64,000 nucleotides of DNA from an uncultured Pseudodesulfovibrio sp. (lineage in GTDB: Bacteria; Desulfobacterota; Desulfovibrionia; Desulfovibrionales; Desulfovibrionaceae), in assembly GCF_963662885.1 (NCBI RefSeq), contig NZ_OY760055.1:382001-446000 (forward strand), written 5' to 3'. This document shows positions 55,546 through 63,729 of the stretch, piece after piece; position 1 is the stretch's first letter; every line of letters begins with the position of its first letter. Position numbers and translations under genes: made by a program. The notes beneath the pieces were generated by a model. It was not told the DNA's origin and did no database searches. It was given only the letters and a program-made list of their open reading frames with translations.

Positions 55546-57615
55546 TCAGGCCTGGATGTCGTAGCGTTCCATTTTGGCGTACAGGGTGTTGCGCCCGATG
55601 CCCAGGGCCTTGGCCGTCTTGCTGATGTTGCCTTCGTGGAAGTCCAGGGCCTCCCGGATGGCGTTGGCTTCGCGCTGCTTGAGCAGGAACCCCTTGCTGC
55701 GGCAGAGGGAACCCGATTCCACGGCCCTGCCGCAGGTACGCTCCAGGAGGTAGTGGGGCAGGTGTTCGGGCAAAAGCCAGTCGCCCGACAGGTTGTTGGC
55801 CGCGTATTCCAGGCAGTTGATCAGCTCGCGGACGTTGCCGGGCCAGTCATGGGCCACCAGCAGATCCCTGGCCTCCGGGCCGATCTGGGGGCAGTCGATG
55901 CCGAACGAGTCGCATAGCCTGCGCAGATGATAATCGGCCAGCAGCGACACGTCGTTGCCGCGCTCCCGCAGCGGCGGGATGGCGATGGTCACCACGTTCA
56001 GGCGGTAGAAGAGATCTTCGCGGAAGCGGCCCTGATCCACCAGTTCCCGCAGGTTCTTGTTGGTGGCCGCCAGAATCTTCACGTCCACGGGCAGGGGGCT
56101 GGTCCCGCCCACCGGGACGATGGCCCGTTCCTCCAGCGCCCTGAGCAGGTTGACCTGCTGGGACAGGGGCATTTCGGAGACCTCGTCCAGGAAGAGGACG
56201 CCTTTGTCCGCCTTCTGGAATTTGCCCACCCGGCCGCGTTTGACCGCTCCGGTGAAGGCGCCCTCGCGGTAGCCGAACAGCTCGCTCTGGACCAGCTCTT
56301 CGGAGAACGCGCCGCAGTTCACGGCCACGAACGGATGCTTGGCCCTGGGGCCCGATTGGTGGATGCCCCGGGCGAACAGTTCCTTGCCGGTGCCGGACTC
56401 GCCGGTCAACAGCACGGTGGACGGCGTCCGGGCTGCGTTGGCCGCCTGGCGGATGACCTGGCGCATGGATTGGCTCGCGTGGAGCACGTGGTCGAACCCT
56501 TTTACCTCTTTGGTATCCGTCTGCTGGCGGTTGGAGGGGCGTTGTCCGGTCGCGAACTGCCGGGAGCGCTGGGTCTCGCTGACCGTGACGATGGTGTCCA
56601 GCCACGCGCCGCTGGCGCTGAAGGTCGGCATGACCCGGATGTACAGGTTCGGGTTGATCAGGCACTTGACGATGACCGGTTCGCACAGGGAGGCGTTCTT
56701 GGCCTGGGCCAGATAAGGGCTCATGTCGAAGAGTTCCTCGGCCTTGCGCCCGCGCAGGGCATCGCCGGATTTGCACAGGAGCAGCTCGGCGGTGTTGTTG
56801 GCGCTGGTGATCCGGCCCGACTTGTTCAGAAACAGCACGCCGGTCATGACCGAGTTGAACATGGAGGAGAACAGGGAGGCCATCTGGCCTTCCAGCTCCG
56901 AACAATAGAGCCGGCTCAGGTTCTGCTCCAGAGCGCGGGCCGCGTGCAGGACCAGATCCATGGACTCGGAGTGGTCGGACCATGTGGGCCCGGAGATGTC
57001 GAAGCAGCCCCATACGTTGCCGCGCGGGTCCAGGATGGGCGCGGCGGTGCAGTTCCAACTGTGGTGGGACTCGCAGAAATGTTCCGACGCGAACACCTGC
57101 ATGGGGCGGCCCGTGGCCAGGGCCGTGCCGATGGCGTTGGTGCCCACACAGGCCTCGGACCAGTTGGCGCCGGGGCCGAAATTCAGGCGATCCGCCTCGC
57201 GCAGGACGTCCAGGTCGCCGCAGGTTCGGGCCACGCGGGCGTCGGCGTTGGCGATGGTGATCAGCAATCCCTTGCCCTTGATGGCGTCGTAGGCCGTGGA
57301 CTCGATCTCGCCGCAGATTTTTTCCAGGGTTGTGGTGAACTGTTCCAACTGGTTCATGGGCAGGAAGTCCCAGCAGCTGCGGGGGGCCGGATCAACGGCC
57401 ATGTCCTTGCAGCGTTGCCAGGAAGCCAACAGAGCCTGGTCCACGTTCTTGTTTTTCAGTCGTTTCCCCTCGATGAACTGCTTCCAGTTCGAATAGTCCA
57501 CCTGGGCGTCCCGCTGTTGGCGGGAATATGATATCGGAAGCGCCGCGTGCGCCTCGGGCGTGTGCGGATCCCTCCGTATTTCAAAACCATTTCCATCTCT
57601 GAGGAGCAAATGCAT
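55546..57615 (-). CDS. acoR: AcoR-type sigma-54-dependent activator
   Basis: Activator of 689 aa. A GAF-type sensor domain covers about 80-240 (FGPGANWSEACVGTNAIGTAL, then HHSWNCTAAPILDPRGNVWG), a PAS-like segment about 245-350, and an AAA+ domain about 365-600 with Walker A GESGTGKE, GAFTGA, Walker B GVLFLDEVSEM and REDLFYRLNVVTI. A Fis-type helix-turn-helix closes the protein (GNISKTAKALGIGRNTLYAK). AcoR proteins activate acetoin catabolism in response to acetoin or a product. It is transcribed divergently from the aco operon, whose promoter region has a clear sigma-54 site and two matching enhancer candidates. Confidence 0.9.
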   Translation of the reverse strand: MHLLLRDGNGFEIRRDPHTPEAHAALPISYSRQQRDAQVDYSNWKQFIEGKRLKNKNVDQALLASWQRCKDMAVDPAPRSCWDFLPMNQLEQFTTTLEKICGEIESTAYDAIKGKGLLITIANADARVARTCGDLDVLREADRLNFGPGANWSEACVGTNAIGTALATGRPMQVFASEHFCESHHSWNCTAAPILDPRGNVWGCFDISGPTWSDHSESMDLVLHAARALEQNLSRLYCSELEGQMASLFSSMFNSVMTGVLFLNKSGRITSANNTAELLLCKSGDALRGRKAEELFDMSPYLAQAKNASLCEPVIVKCLINPNLYIRVMPTFSASGAWLDTIVTVSETQRSRQFATGQRPSNRQQTDTKEVKGFDHVLHASQSMRQVIRQAANAARTPSTVLLTGESGTGKELFARGIHQSGPRAKHPFVAVNCGAFSEELVQSELFGYREGAFTGAVKRGRVGKFQKADKGVLFLDEVSEMPLSQQVNLLRALEERAIVPVGGTSPLPVDVKILAATNKNLRELVDQGRFREDLFYRLNVVTIAIPPLRERGNDVSLLADYHLRRLCDSFGIDCPQIGPEARDLLVAHDWPGNVRELINCLEYAANNLSGDWLLPEHLPHYLLERTCGRAVESGSLCRSKGFLLKQREANAIREALDFHEGNISKTAKALGIGRNTLYAKMERYDIQA

Positions 57616-57687
57616 GCCTTACCTCCGGATTGACACGAGAAATCATTTATGACCGCATGGTTTTTGTCCTCCAAGGGTATAAAAGTG

Positions 57688-57708
57688 TCAAGTGTTCCAT
57701 TTTTGAAC
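57688..57708 (+). promoter_or_regulatory. Candidate AcoR enhancer site 1
   Basis: TCAAGTGTTC-N7-GAAC, a partial palindrome about 200 bp before the predicted acoC transcription start and about 75 bp upstream of the acoR start codon. It shares its ten-base left arm and its N7 spacing exactly with site 2. Confidence 0.6.
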
Positions 57709-57796
57709 GGCTCGTGCGTATTGAAATAAAGAATATTCGTTGGATATCAGCACTTTGTGACGTGTCTGATAATAATCAGGAGAATGATTGTCAGTT

Positions 57797-57817
57797 GTTC
57801 GCCCACCGAACACTTGA
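57797..57817 (-). promoter_or_regulatory. Candidate AcoR enhancer site 2
   Basis: Read on the minus strand: TCAAGTGTTC-N7-GAAC, identical in its conserved bases to site 1 but inverted. Its centre is about 90 bp before the predicted transcription start, a usual distance for sigma-54 activators. Confidence 0.62.
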
Positions 57818-57874
57818 CCCGTATATATAGTATAATATTAATTTATTATGCTGAAATAATTAGTTTATATCGCT

Positions 57875-57890
57875 TGGCACCGCCGTTGCA
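57875..57890 (+). promoter_or_regulatory. Sigma-54 promoter of the aco operon
   Basis: TGGCAC-CGCCG-TTGCA matches the sigma-54 consensus at all key positions, with GG and GC 12 bp apart. Transcription would begin near 57900, giving a leader of about 34 nt with AGGAGG before the acoC ATG. The divergent AcoR-type activator gene supports it. Confidence 0.88.
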
Positions 57891-57933
57891 ATTCTTTCTG
57901 GAACGTACGCAAAAAAACCAGGAGGACTTGGTT

Positions 57934-59277
57934 ATGGCTCATGATGTGATTATGCCCAAGTGGGGCCTGACCATGAAAGAAGGTAAGGTCGCACGCTGGC
58001 TCAAGGGCGAAGGAGATCCGGTGGAAGCCGGCGAGCCCTTGTTTGAAGTCGAGACCGACAAGATTACCAACTCGGTCGAGGCGCCCGCCAGCGGCGTCCT
58101 GGCCAAAATCATCGTCCCCGAGGGGGACATGGCCCCGATCAAGGCCGTTTTGGCCATCATCGCCGCTCCGGGCGAAGCCGTGGATTCAGCGGCTCCCGCC
58201 GGTGCGGCCCAACCAGCCGCGGAATCCGGTTCCGAGGCTGCTCCCGCAGCCGCCGCGCCTTCGGCCGCCGCTCCGGCCGGTGACGGCAAGTTCGTTCCGG
58301 CCATGCCCGCCGCCCGCAAGCTCGCCAAGGAGCTGGGCGTGGATCTGGCTACCGTGACCGGCACCGGCAAGAACGGCGCCATCACCAGAAAGGACGTTCA
58401 GGACCAGGCTGATTCCGCATTTGCCGGAATCAACGCCAGCCCCAAAGCCATCGAATTCGCCCGCAAGCAGGGCGTGGATTTGAGCGAAATCACGGGCACG
58501 GGCGAGGACGGCAAGATCACCAAGGCGGATATCCTGCGGGCCATGAATCCCGCAGCGGACCAGCCCGCCGCCGCACCCCAGGCCGCCAAGGACACCATCG
58601 TGCCCATGGACGGCGTGCGCAAGCTCATCGCGGACAACATGCACGCCAGTCTGCAGGGCGCGGCCCAGCTGACCGTGTTCGTGGAACTGGACGTCACCGC
58701 CATGGTCGAGCTGCGGCAGCAACTGCTTGAGCGCAACAAGCGCGACAAGGAGTACAGGCTGTCCTACAACGACATCATCTCCTACGCCGTGTGCCGCGCC
58801 CTCAAGCGTCACCCGATCATGAACTCCACCCTGCAGGAAGACGGCATCCACCTGCACGAGCACGTCAATCTCGGCATTGCCGTTTCCATCGACAACGGGC
58901 TCATCGTGCCCAACGTGAAGGAAGCCGACACCTACGGCCTGGAGGGCCTCAAGGCCCAGGTCCGCGACGTGGCCGGACGGGCGCGCAAGGGCGGTCTGAA
59001 CATGGACGAGATCTCGGGCGGCACCTTCACCATCAGCAACGTCAGCATGCTTGGCGTGGACGGGTTCACGCCCATCCTCAATCCGCCTGAGACCGGCATC
59101 CTGGGCGTCGGACGGGTCATTGAGAAGCCCGCCGTGCACAAGGGCGAGATCGCCATCCGCCAGATGATGACCCTTTCCCTGACCTTCAACCATATGACCA
59201 CGGACGGTGCTCCGGCTATGGCCTTCCTGCGCGAGCTGGGAGACATGCTGGAGAATCCGGGCATGATGATCGTCTAG
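57934..59277 (+). CDS. acoC: Acetoin dehydrogenase E2 component (dihydrolipoamide acetyltransferase)
   Basis: A 447-aa E2 enzyme. The lipoyl domain (1-78) has the modified Lys43 in VETDKITNS. An Ala/Pro linker leads to two consecutive peripheral-subunit-binding domains, at about 121-157 (AMPAARKLAKELGVDL, TGTGKNGAITRKDV) and 167-203 (ASPKAIEFARKQGVDL, TGTGEDGKITKADI). The catalytic domain (about 221-447) ends with FNHMTTDGAPAMAFL, the HxxxDG active-site motif. It accepts the acetyl group formed from acetoin and passes it to CoA. The ATG at 57934 has AGGAGG 8 nt before it. It is first in the operon. Two binding domains in one E2 are unusual. Confidence 0.92.
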   Translation: MAHDVIMPKWGLTMKEGKVARWLKGEGDPVEAGEPLFEVETDKITNSVEAPASGVLAKIIVPEGDMAPIKAVLAIIAAPGEAVDSAAPAGAAQPAAESGSEAAPAAAAPSAAAPAGDGKFVPAMPAARKLAKELGVDLATVTGTGKNGAITRKDVQDQADSAFAGINASPKAIEFARKQGVDLSEITGTGEDGKITKADILRAMNPAADQPAAAPQAAKDTIVPMDGVRKLIADNMHASLQGAAQLTVFVELDVTAMVELRQQLLERNKRDKEYRLSYNDIISYAVCRALKRHPIMNSTLQEDGIHLHEHVNLGIAVSIDNGLIVPNVKEADTYGLEGLKAQVRDVAGRARKGGLNMDEISGGTFTISNVSMLGVDGFTPILNPPETGILGVGRVIEKPAVHKGEIAIRQMMTLSLTFNHMTTDGAPAMAFLRELGDMLENPGMMIV

Positions 59278-59286
59278 GGGGCCCCC

Positions 59287-59712
59287 ATGGCGCTGAAACG
59301 GTTTGCCATTGAACTCGGTTACGCCGCCGACCTGCACGGCGAGGACATGACCAAGGCCGCCGTGCGCGCGGTCCGCGACGCCGTGTCCCGCATATGCCTG
59401 TGCGGCATCGTGGAGATATGCGGCCGTGACCAGTTCCAGGGGGTGCACGTCCACGCGGACGTGGCCGTCCCCGACCCGGACGGCGTGGACCGCGACGCGG
59501 TGCTCGCCTGCATCCCCATCGGCGAGACCAGCCTGACCCTGAGCCGCGGCGGCATGAGCGTGCCCGGCATCGAGGTCCCCTGTTTCGCACCTGGGGTGAG
59601 CAACATCGTCGCAGCCTGCGCCGCTCTGACCGTCTCCATTGAGATGGACCCGGACGAAGGGGCGAACGGATCGAAAAAACCGGCCTGCGGATGCGCCGCC
59701 AAGGCCATATAA
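59287..59712 (+). CDS. Lin0512-family conserved protein of unknown function
   Basis: A 141-aa protein that I recognise as the Lin0512 type: FAIELGYAADLHGEDMTKAA near the start, then VRDAVSRICLCGIVEICG, VHADVAVPDPDGVDRDAV and LSRGGMSVPGIEVPC. The strand-helix-strand pattern repeats as in small two-layer folds. Four Cys lie at 37-60% of the chain or at the tail (PACGCAAKAI); whether they bind a metal is not known. It sits 9 nt after acoC and 18 nt before acoA, inside the aco operon, so a role in acetoin dehydrogenase function or assembly is likely but undescribed to my knowledge. Confidence 0.75.
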   Translation: MALKRFAIELGYAADLHGEDMTKAAVRAVRDAVSRICLCGIVEICGRDQFQGVHVHADVAVPDPDGVDRDAVLACIPIGETSLTLSRGGMSVPGIEVPCFAPGVSNIVAACAALTVSIEMDPDEGANGSKKPACGCAAKAI

Positions 59713-59730
59713 CTTACAGGAGAGAAAGCA

Positions 59731-60690
59731 ATGGCTCTCAGCAAGAAGACATTGATTCACATGTATGAAACCATGAACAGGATTCGCCTGTTCGAGCAGA
59801 AACTGCAGGAATTCTTCGCAGCGGGCGAGATTCCGGGCTTCGTGCACCTCTATCTCGGTGAGGAAGCCGTGGCCACAGGGGCCTGTTCGGTGCTGACCGA
59901 CACCGATACCATCACCTCCACCCACCGTGGCCACGGCCACCTCCTGGCCAAGGGCGGCGACCTGAAGCTGATGATGGCCGAGATCTTCGGCCGTTCCACC
60001 GGCTACTGCAAGGGCAAGGGCGGTTCCATGCACATCGCCGACTTCGACCTCGGCATCCTCGGCGCCAACGGCATCGTGGGCGGCGGCGGTCCTCTGGCCG
60101 TGGGCGCGGCTCTGGCCTCCAAGTACAAGAAGACCAAGGACGTGACCATCTGCTTCTTCGGCGATGGCGCCTCCAACCAGGGCACCACCCAGGAAGCCCT
60201 GAACGCAGCCTCCGCCTGGAAGCTTCCGCTGGTATTCGTCAACGAAAACAACGGCTACGGCATCTCCTGCCCGCAGTGCAAGTCCATGGCCGTGGTCGAC
60301 ATCGCCGACCGTGCCGCCGGTTATGACATGCCCGGCGTGGTGGTCGACGGCAACGACGTGCTGGCCGTGCACGAGGCCGTCACTGAAGCGGTCAAGCGCG
60401 CCCGCAAGGGAGAAGGCCCCTCGCTCATCGAGTGCAAGACCTACCGCTGGCGCGGCCACTTCGAGGGCGACGCCTGCACCTACCGCTGCGTCGAGGAACT
60501 GGAAGAGTGGATGGCCAAGGATCCGATCCCCCGCTTCGAGGCCAAGCTCGTTGAGAGCAAGACCCTGACCCAGAAGGAAGCGGACAAGATCAAGGCGGAC
60601 ATCGCCAAGGACATCGACGACGCCGTGGCCTTTGCCAAGGAAAGCCCGATGCCCGCGACCAGCGCGCTCATGGACGACGTCTACGCCTAA
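59731..60690 (+). CDS. acoA: Acetoin dehydrogenase E1 alpha subunit (thiamine diphosphate)
   Basis: A 319-aa subunit of the thiamine-dependent E1. It opens with MYETMNRIRLFEQKLQEFFA and has FVHLYLGEEAVATGACSVL, HRGHGHLLAKGG and CKGKGGSMHIAD, all typical of the 2-oxoacid/acetoin E1 alpha family. The diphosphate-binding motif is GDGASNQG (from about 145) followed by LPLVFVNENNGYG. It cleaves acetoin with AcoB, releasing acetaldehyde and leaving the acetyl group on lipoate of AcoC. GGAGAGAAAGCA precedes the ATG. The length fits AcoA. Confidence 0.93.
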   Translation: MALSKKTLIHMYETMNRIRLFEQKLQEFFAAGEIPGFVHLYLGEEAVATGACSVLTDTDTITSTHRGHGHLLAKGGDLKLMMAEIFGRSTGYCKGKGGSMHIADFDLGILGANGIVGGGGPLAVGAALASKYKKTKDVTICFFGDGASNQGTTQEALNAASAWKLPLVFVNENNGYGISCPQCKSMAVVDIADRAAGYDMPGVVVDGNDVLAVHEAVTEAVKRARKGEGPSLIECKTYRWRGHFEGDACTYRCVEELEEWMAKDPIPRFEAKLVESKTLTQKEADKIKADIAKDIDDAVAFAKESPMPATSALMDDVYA

Positions 60691-60738
60691 GCGGCGGTTC
60701 ACCTTTCACGAATCCTAATACATTCAACGGAGAGTAAA

Positions 60739-61710
60739 ATGTCCGAAAAAACATATCTTCAGGCGCTCAATGAAGCATTGAAGCTGGAAATGGAGCGGGA
60801 CGAGAACGTCTTCATCCTCGGCGAGGACGTGGGACAGTTCGGTGGTTGTTTCGGCGTGACCCAGGGGCTGTTCGACCAGTTCGGCGAAGAGCGGGTCATG
60901 GACACCCCGATCACTGAGAGCACCATCGTCGGCGCAGCCGCCGGTGCGGCCGCAGCGGGCCTGCGTCCCGTGGCCGAGTTGATGTTCGTGGACTTCATCG
61001 GCGTGGCCATGGACCAGCTGTTCAACCAGGCCGCCAAGATGCGCTTCATGTTCGGCGGCAAGGCCACTGTGCCCATGACCCTGCGCATGCCCCAGGGCGC
61101 TGGTATCGGCGCGGCCGCCCAGCACTCCCAGTCCCTGGAGTCCTGGTTCATGAACATCCCTGGCCTCAAGGTGGTCATTCCGTCCACCCCGCGTGACGCC
61201 AAGGGTCTGCTGATCAGCGCCATCCGCGATGACAACCCGGTGGTCTTTTTGGAGCACAAGATGCTCTACGGCATGTCCGGCGAAGTTCCCGATGAGAGCT
61301 ACACCATCGATCTGGGCAAGGGCGAGGTAAAGCGCGAGGGCACGGACGTGACCATCGTGGCCACCTCCCTGATGGTCTACTCCGCCCTGGAAGCCGCGGA
61401 GCGGCTCGCTGCCGAGGGCATCAATGCAGAGGTCGTCGACCCGCGTTGCCTGCAGCCGCTGGACAAGGACATCATCCTCAACTCCGTAAAGAAGACCAAC
61501 GCCCTGGTCGTGGCCCACGAGGCCGTGACGTTCTCCGGCCCCGGCGCCGAGATCGCGGCCATGGTCGCCGAAGAGGCGCTCGACTATCTGGACGCCCCCA
61601 TCAAGCGGGTTGGCGCGCCGTTCTGCCCGGTGCCGTTCTCTCCGCCGCTGGAGCAGTTCTACATCCCGAACGCCGATAACATCGTCGAAGCGGTCAAGAG
61701 TATTCGCTAA
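60739..61710 (+). CDS. acoB: Acetoin dehydrogenase E1 beta subunit
   Basis: A 323-aa subunit. The family stretches are LNEALKLEMERDENVFILGEDVG, RVMDTPITESTIVGAAAGAAA, RPVAELMFVDFIGVAMDQLFNQAAKMR and the C-terminal PLDKDIILNSVKKTNALVVAHEAV. It completes the alpha2beta2 E1 with AcoA. The start at 60739 lies 48 nt after acoA with GGAGAG upstream. AcoX follows 65 nt later. Assignment as acetoin rather than pyruvate dehydrogenase rests on acoX and the acoR-type activator in the same cluster. Confidence 0.93.
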   Translation: MSEKTYLQALNEALKLEMERDENVFILGEDVGQFGGCFGVTQGLFDQFGEERVMDTPITESTIVGAAAGAAAAGLRPVAELMFVDFIGVAMDQLFNQAAKMRFMFGGKATVPMTLRMPQGAGIGAAAQHSQSLESWFMNIPGLKVVIPSTPRDAKGLLISAIRDDNPVVFLEHKMLYGMSGEVPDESYTIDLGKGEVKREGTDVTIVATSLMVYSALEAAERLAAEGINAEVVDPRCLQPLDKDIILNSVKKTNALVVAHEAVTFSGPGAEIAAMVAEEALDYLDAPIKRVGAPFCPVPFSPPLEQFYIPNADNIVEAVKSIR

Positions 61711-61775
61711 TCCCACACCCTGGCGGGAGGGCGGCTTCTGCCGTTCTCCCGCCGCACTCTCATGAGGACGCCCCA

Positions 61776-62768
61776 TTGAGCATCGCAGCCATACTGGCAA
61801 ATCCCGCTTCCGGAAAGGATATCCGTCGCCTGGTGGCCCACGGGTCCGTGTTCGACAACCAGGAAAAGGTGCGCATGGTCCGGCGGCTCATCCTCGGCCT
61901 GGAAAAGGCCGGGGTGACCAAAATCCTCTATATGCCGGACGGCTACGCCATAGTACCCAGGGCGCTCAACGCAATTTCCCCTTCCATCCCCGTGGAGCCG
62001 GTGGAAATGCCCATCCGCAACAACCAGACCGACACCACCATCGCGGCGGGCATCATGGAAACCCTCGGCGCACAGTGCCTCGTCATCCTCGGCGGCGACG
62101 GCACCAGTCGGGCGGCTTGCAAAGGTTCGGTAGCCATCCCGCTTCTGCCGCTCTCCACGGGGACCAACAACGTCTTCCCCATCATGGGGGAGGCTACCGT
62201 GGCCGGGCTGGCCGCAGGTCTCGTGGCCAGCGGCCGTCTTCCCCGGCAGGCGTGCTGCTACCGGTCCTGCACGTTCGACATCATGATCGACGACGAGGTC
62301 GTGGACATGGCCCTTGTGGACGCGGCGGTATATGACGACGTTTTTCTCGGGTCCAAGGCCGTGTGGCATATGGATAAGGTCCCGCAGCTGTTCTTGACCC
62401 GATGCAGTGCCAGCGCCATCGGTCTGTCGGCCATTGGCGGTCAGATGCGCTCCATCCGTCCGGAGGAACCGCTGGGGCTGGCGCTCAGGTTGGGCGGCGG
62501 CTCGCCGGTCAAGGTCTCGGCGGCCATTGCGCCGGGCATGTTCGCCGACGTGCCGATCTGCGGCATCTCGGACATGGCGCCGGGAGAAATTTTCCATATT
62601 GACACGAGCCCCGGCCTGATCGCCCTGGACGGCGAACGCGAAGTGGAGATACCGTCCGGGTCCCGCGCCTCCATACGTCTGAACACGGAAGGGCCATTGG
62701 TCATCGACGTGGACAAGACCATGTCCATGGCCCGGGCCGAAGGTCTGTTCCGCCAACCGTCAAAATAA
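61776..62768 (+). CDS. acoX: AcoX, NAD-kinase-like protein of acetoin clusters
   Basis: A 330-aa protein with the NAD/diacylglycerol-kinase fold. LGAQCLVILGGDGTSRAACKG (GGDGT from about 105) and PLLPLSTGTNNVFPIMG are the nucleotide-binding motifs. AcoX genes accompany acetoin dehydrogenase in several bacteria, but their function is unproven. The start is a TTG at 61776 with GAGGA 7 nt upstream; no ATG gives a comparable N-terminus (SIAAILANPASGKDIRRLV). It is followed 12 nt later by the DUF6506-like gene. Confidence 0.87.
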   Translation: MSIAAILANPASGKDIRRLVAHGSVFDNQEKVRMVRRLILGLEKAGVTKILYMPDGYAIVPRALNAISPSIPVEPVEMPIRNNQTDTTIAAGIMETLGAQCLVILGGDGTSRAACKGSVAIPLLPLSTGTNNVFPIMGEATVAGLAAGLVASGRLPRQACCYRSCTFDIMIDDEVVDMALVDAAVYDDVFLGSKAVWHMDKVPQLFLTRCSASAIGLSAIGGQMRSIRPEEPLGLALRLGGGSPVKVSAAIAPGMFADVPICGISDMAPGEIFHIDTSPGLIALDGEREVEIPSGSRASIRLNTEGPLVIDVDKTMSMARAEGLFRQPSK

Positions 62769-62780
62769 AGAGGAATCGTC

Positions 62781-63089
62781 ATGAGCGATGTATTGAAAGC
62801 CGCATTTATCTTTGTCGCCCCCAACGCCGATCCGGCCAGCCAGCGCAGCTGGGTCAAGACCGAAGCGGTGGAGCTGCTGGCCGTGGCCGTGAAGGACTAC
62901 GCCCAGGCTGAAGCCGTGGCCAGGGAACTGGTGGAAAAGGACGGCATCAAGGCCATCGAACTGTGCGGCGGATTCGGCGTGGCCGGAACGGCGCGTATCG
63001 CCGCCGCCGTGGACGTCCCGGTGGGAGTGGTCCGGTTCGACGTGCACCCCGGCCTGGGCAACGTCAGCGGCGACACCCTGTTCGGCTAG
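62781..63089 (+). CDS. DUF6506-like small protein
   Basis: A 102-aa cytoplasmic protein: KAAFIFVAPNADPASQRSWV, then VELLAVAVKDYAQAEAVARELVEKDGIKAIELCGGFG and AAVDVPVGVVRFDVHPGL. It resembles the short DUF6506 family, though I assign this from memory of the pattern only. It appears to have an alternating strand-helix fold. It is the last gene of the aco operon. Function is unknown; the ELCGGFG segment with its Cys is a candidate functional site. Confidence 0.68.
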   Translation: MSDVLKAAFIFVAPNADPASQRSWVKTEAVELLAVAVKDYAQAEAVARELVEKDGIKAIELCGGFGVAGTARIAAAVDVPVGVVRFDVHPGLGNVSGDTLFG

Positions 63090-63181
63090 TAAAAGAAGCA
63101 CATTTTCTGCCGCACCGAAGGCGCAACAAAGAGGGTGGAAGGGCGCGAGTCCTTCCCCTTGGAGGCGGAGTCATCCGAATA

Positions 63182-63213
63182 GGCCGCCAAGCGGCCATCG
63201 AAATCAAATTTCG
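63182..63213. repeat. Two short inverted repeats after the aco operon
   Basis: GGCCGC-CAA-GCGGCC (63182-63196) and CGAAAT-CAA-ATTTCG (63199-63213) lie back to back in the 138-nt gap between the last aco gene and the convergent thioesterase gene. They may serve as a modest terminator; there is no clear T-run. Confidence 0.4.
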
Positions 63214-63227
63214 TTTCGGATAGGGCT

Positions 63228-63617
63228 CTATGCCCCGGCGAGCACGTGCTCCTTGGTCACGAAGCAGGTGAAGGTGCCGCTGAAGACCACGTCCTCTCCG
63301 CAGGAGACTTCAACCTGGACCAGGTGCTTGCGCTCCTGCGGGGTCTGGTCCTGCGCCTTGGCGACCAGCACGTCACCCACACGGGACGGCTTGAGGAAGC
63401 GGGTCTCGGCTGCTCCGAGGACCACGTTGGGGTGGTTGACGGAGAGCATGGCCGCGTAGTCGGCCAGCCCGAATATGAAGCCGCCGTGGACCAGTCCGCT
63501 GGCATCGGCGGCCATGTCGGCCTTGCAGGTCATGCTGACCGTGCTGGCTCCTTCCGTCACTTCGACCGGTTCACCGCACAGGGACTGGTTGATGCTTTCA
63601 TGGGTCTTGATTTCCAT
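63228..63617 (-). CDS. Hotdog-fold thioesterase (PaaI/YigI-like)
   Basis: A 129-aa protein with the hotdog signature DASGLVHGGFIFGLADYAAML, including the HGG turn and an acidic residue in the central helix. AAETRFLKPSRVGDVLVAKA and VFSGTFTCFVTKEHVL follow as in small acyl-CoA thioesterases. The ATG at 63617 has GAGG 5 nt upstream. It might hydrolyse acyl-CoA made near the aco pathway, but this is inference from position. It is read leftward, 112 nt after the AhpD-like gene. Confidence 0.82.
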   Translation of the reverse strand: MEIKTHESINQSLCGEPVEVTEGASTVSMTCKADMAADASGLVHGGFIFGLADYAAMLSVNHPNVVLGAAETRFLKPSRVGDVLVAKAQDQTPQERKHLVQVEVSCGEDVVFSGTFTCFVTKEHVLAGA

Positions 63618-63673
63618 ACATACCTCGATGAGGAAGCGGAACGCGTATCCGCCGTTTTGCCGACGGAGTACTT

Positions 63674-63710
63674 CGGGGTCCGGGAAGGTACGCAGTGATC
63701 CCGGACCCCG
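63674..63710. repeat. Inverted repeat between AhpD-like and thioesterase genes
   Basis: A perfect 12-bp inverted repeat (CGGGGTCCGGGA/TCCCGGACCCCG) around a 13-nt loop lies 57-93 nt upstream of the thioesterase start. It has no T-run and could act as an attenuator or processing hairpin. Confidence 0.5.
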
Positions 63711-63729
63711 ACTCAAAGCCGTCGACCGT

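Larger units (their letters stand above)
57616..57933. promoter_or_regulatory. acoR-acoC divergent control region
   Basis: A 318-nt, AT-rich interval without a gene. It holds a sigma-54 promoter (57875-57890) for acoC and two copies of TCAAGTGTTC-N7-GAAC in opposite orientation (57688-57708 and 57797-57817). AGGAGG stands 8 nt before the acoC start. No convincing acoR promoter was picked out. Confidence 0.8.

Noticed and set aside
58186..60702. Very long antisense open frame over acoC and acoA
   Set aside because: It mirrors the third-codon GC bias of the real genes, has no family motif and no ribosome site. The same holds for long antisense frames at 10231-12888, 13896-15785, 30221-32530, 36100-37848, 45095-47767, 49250-50932 (beyond the small exported gene), 52140-53303 and 55927-57531.
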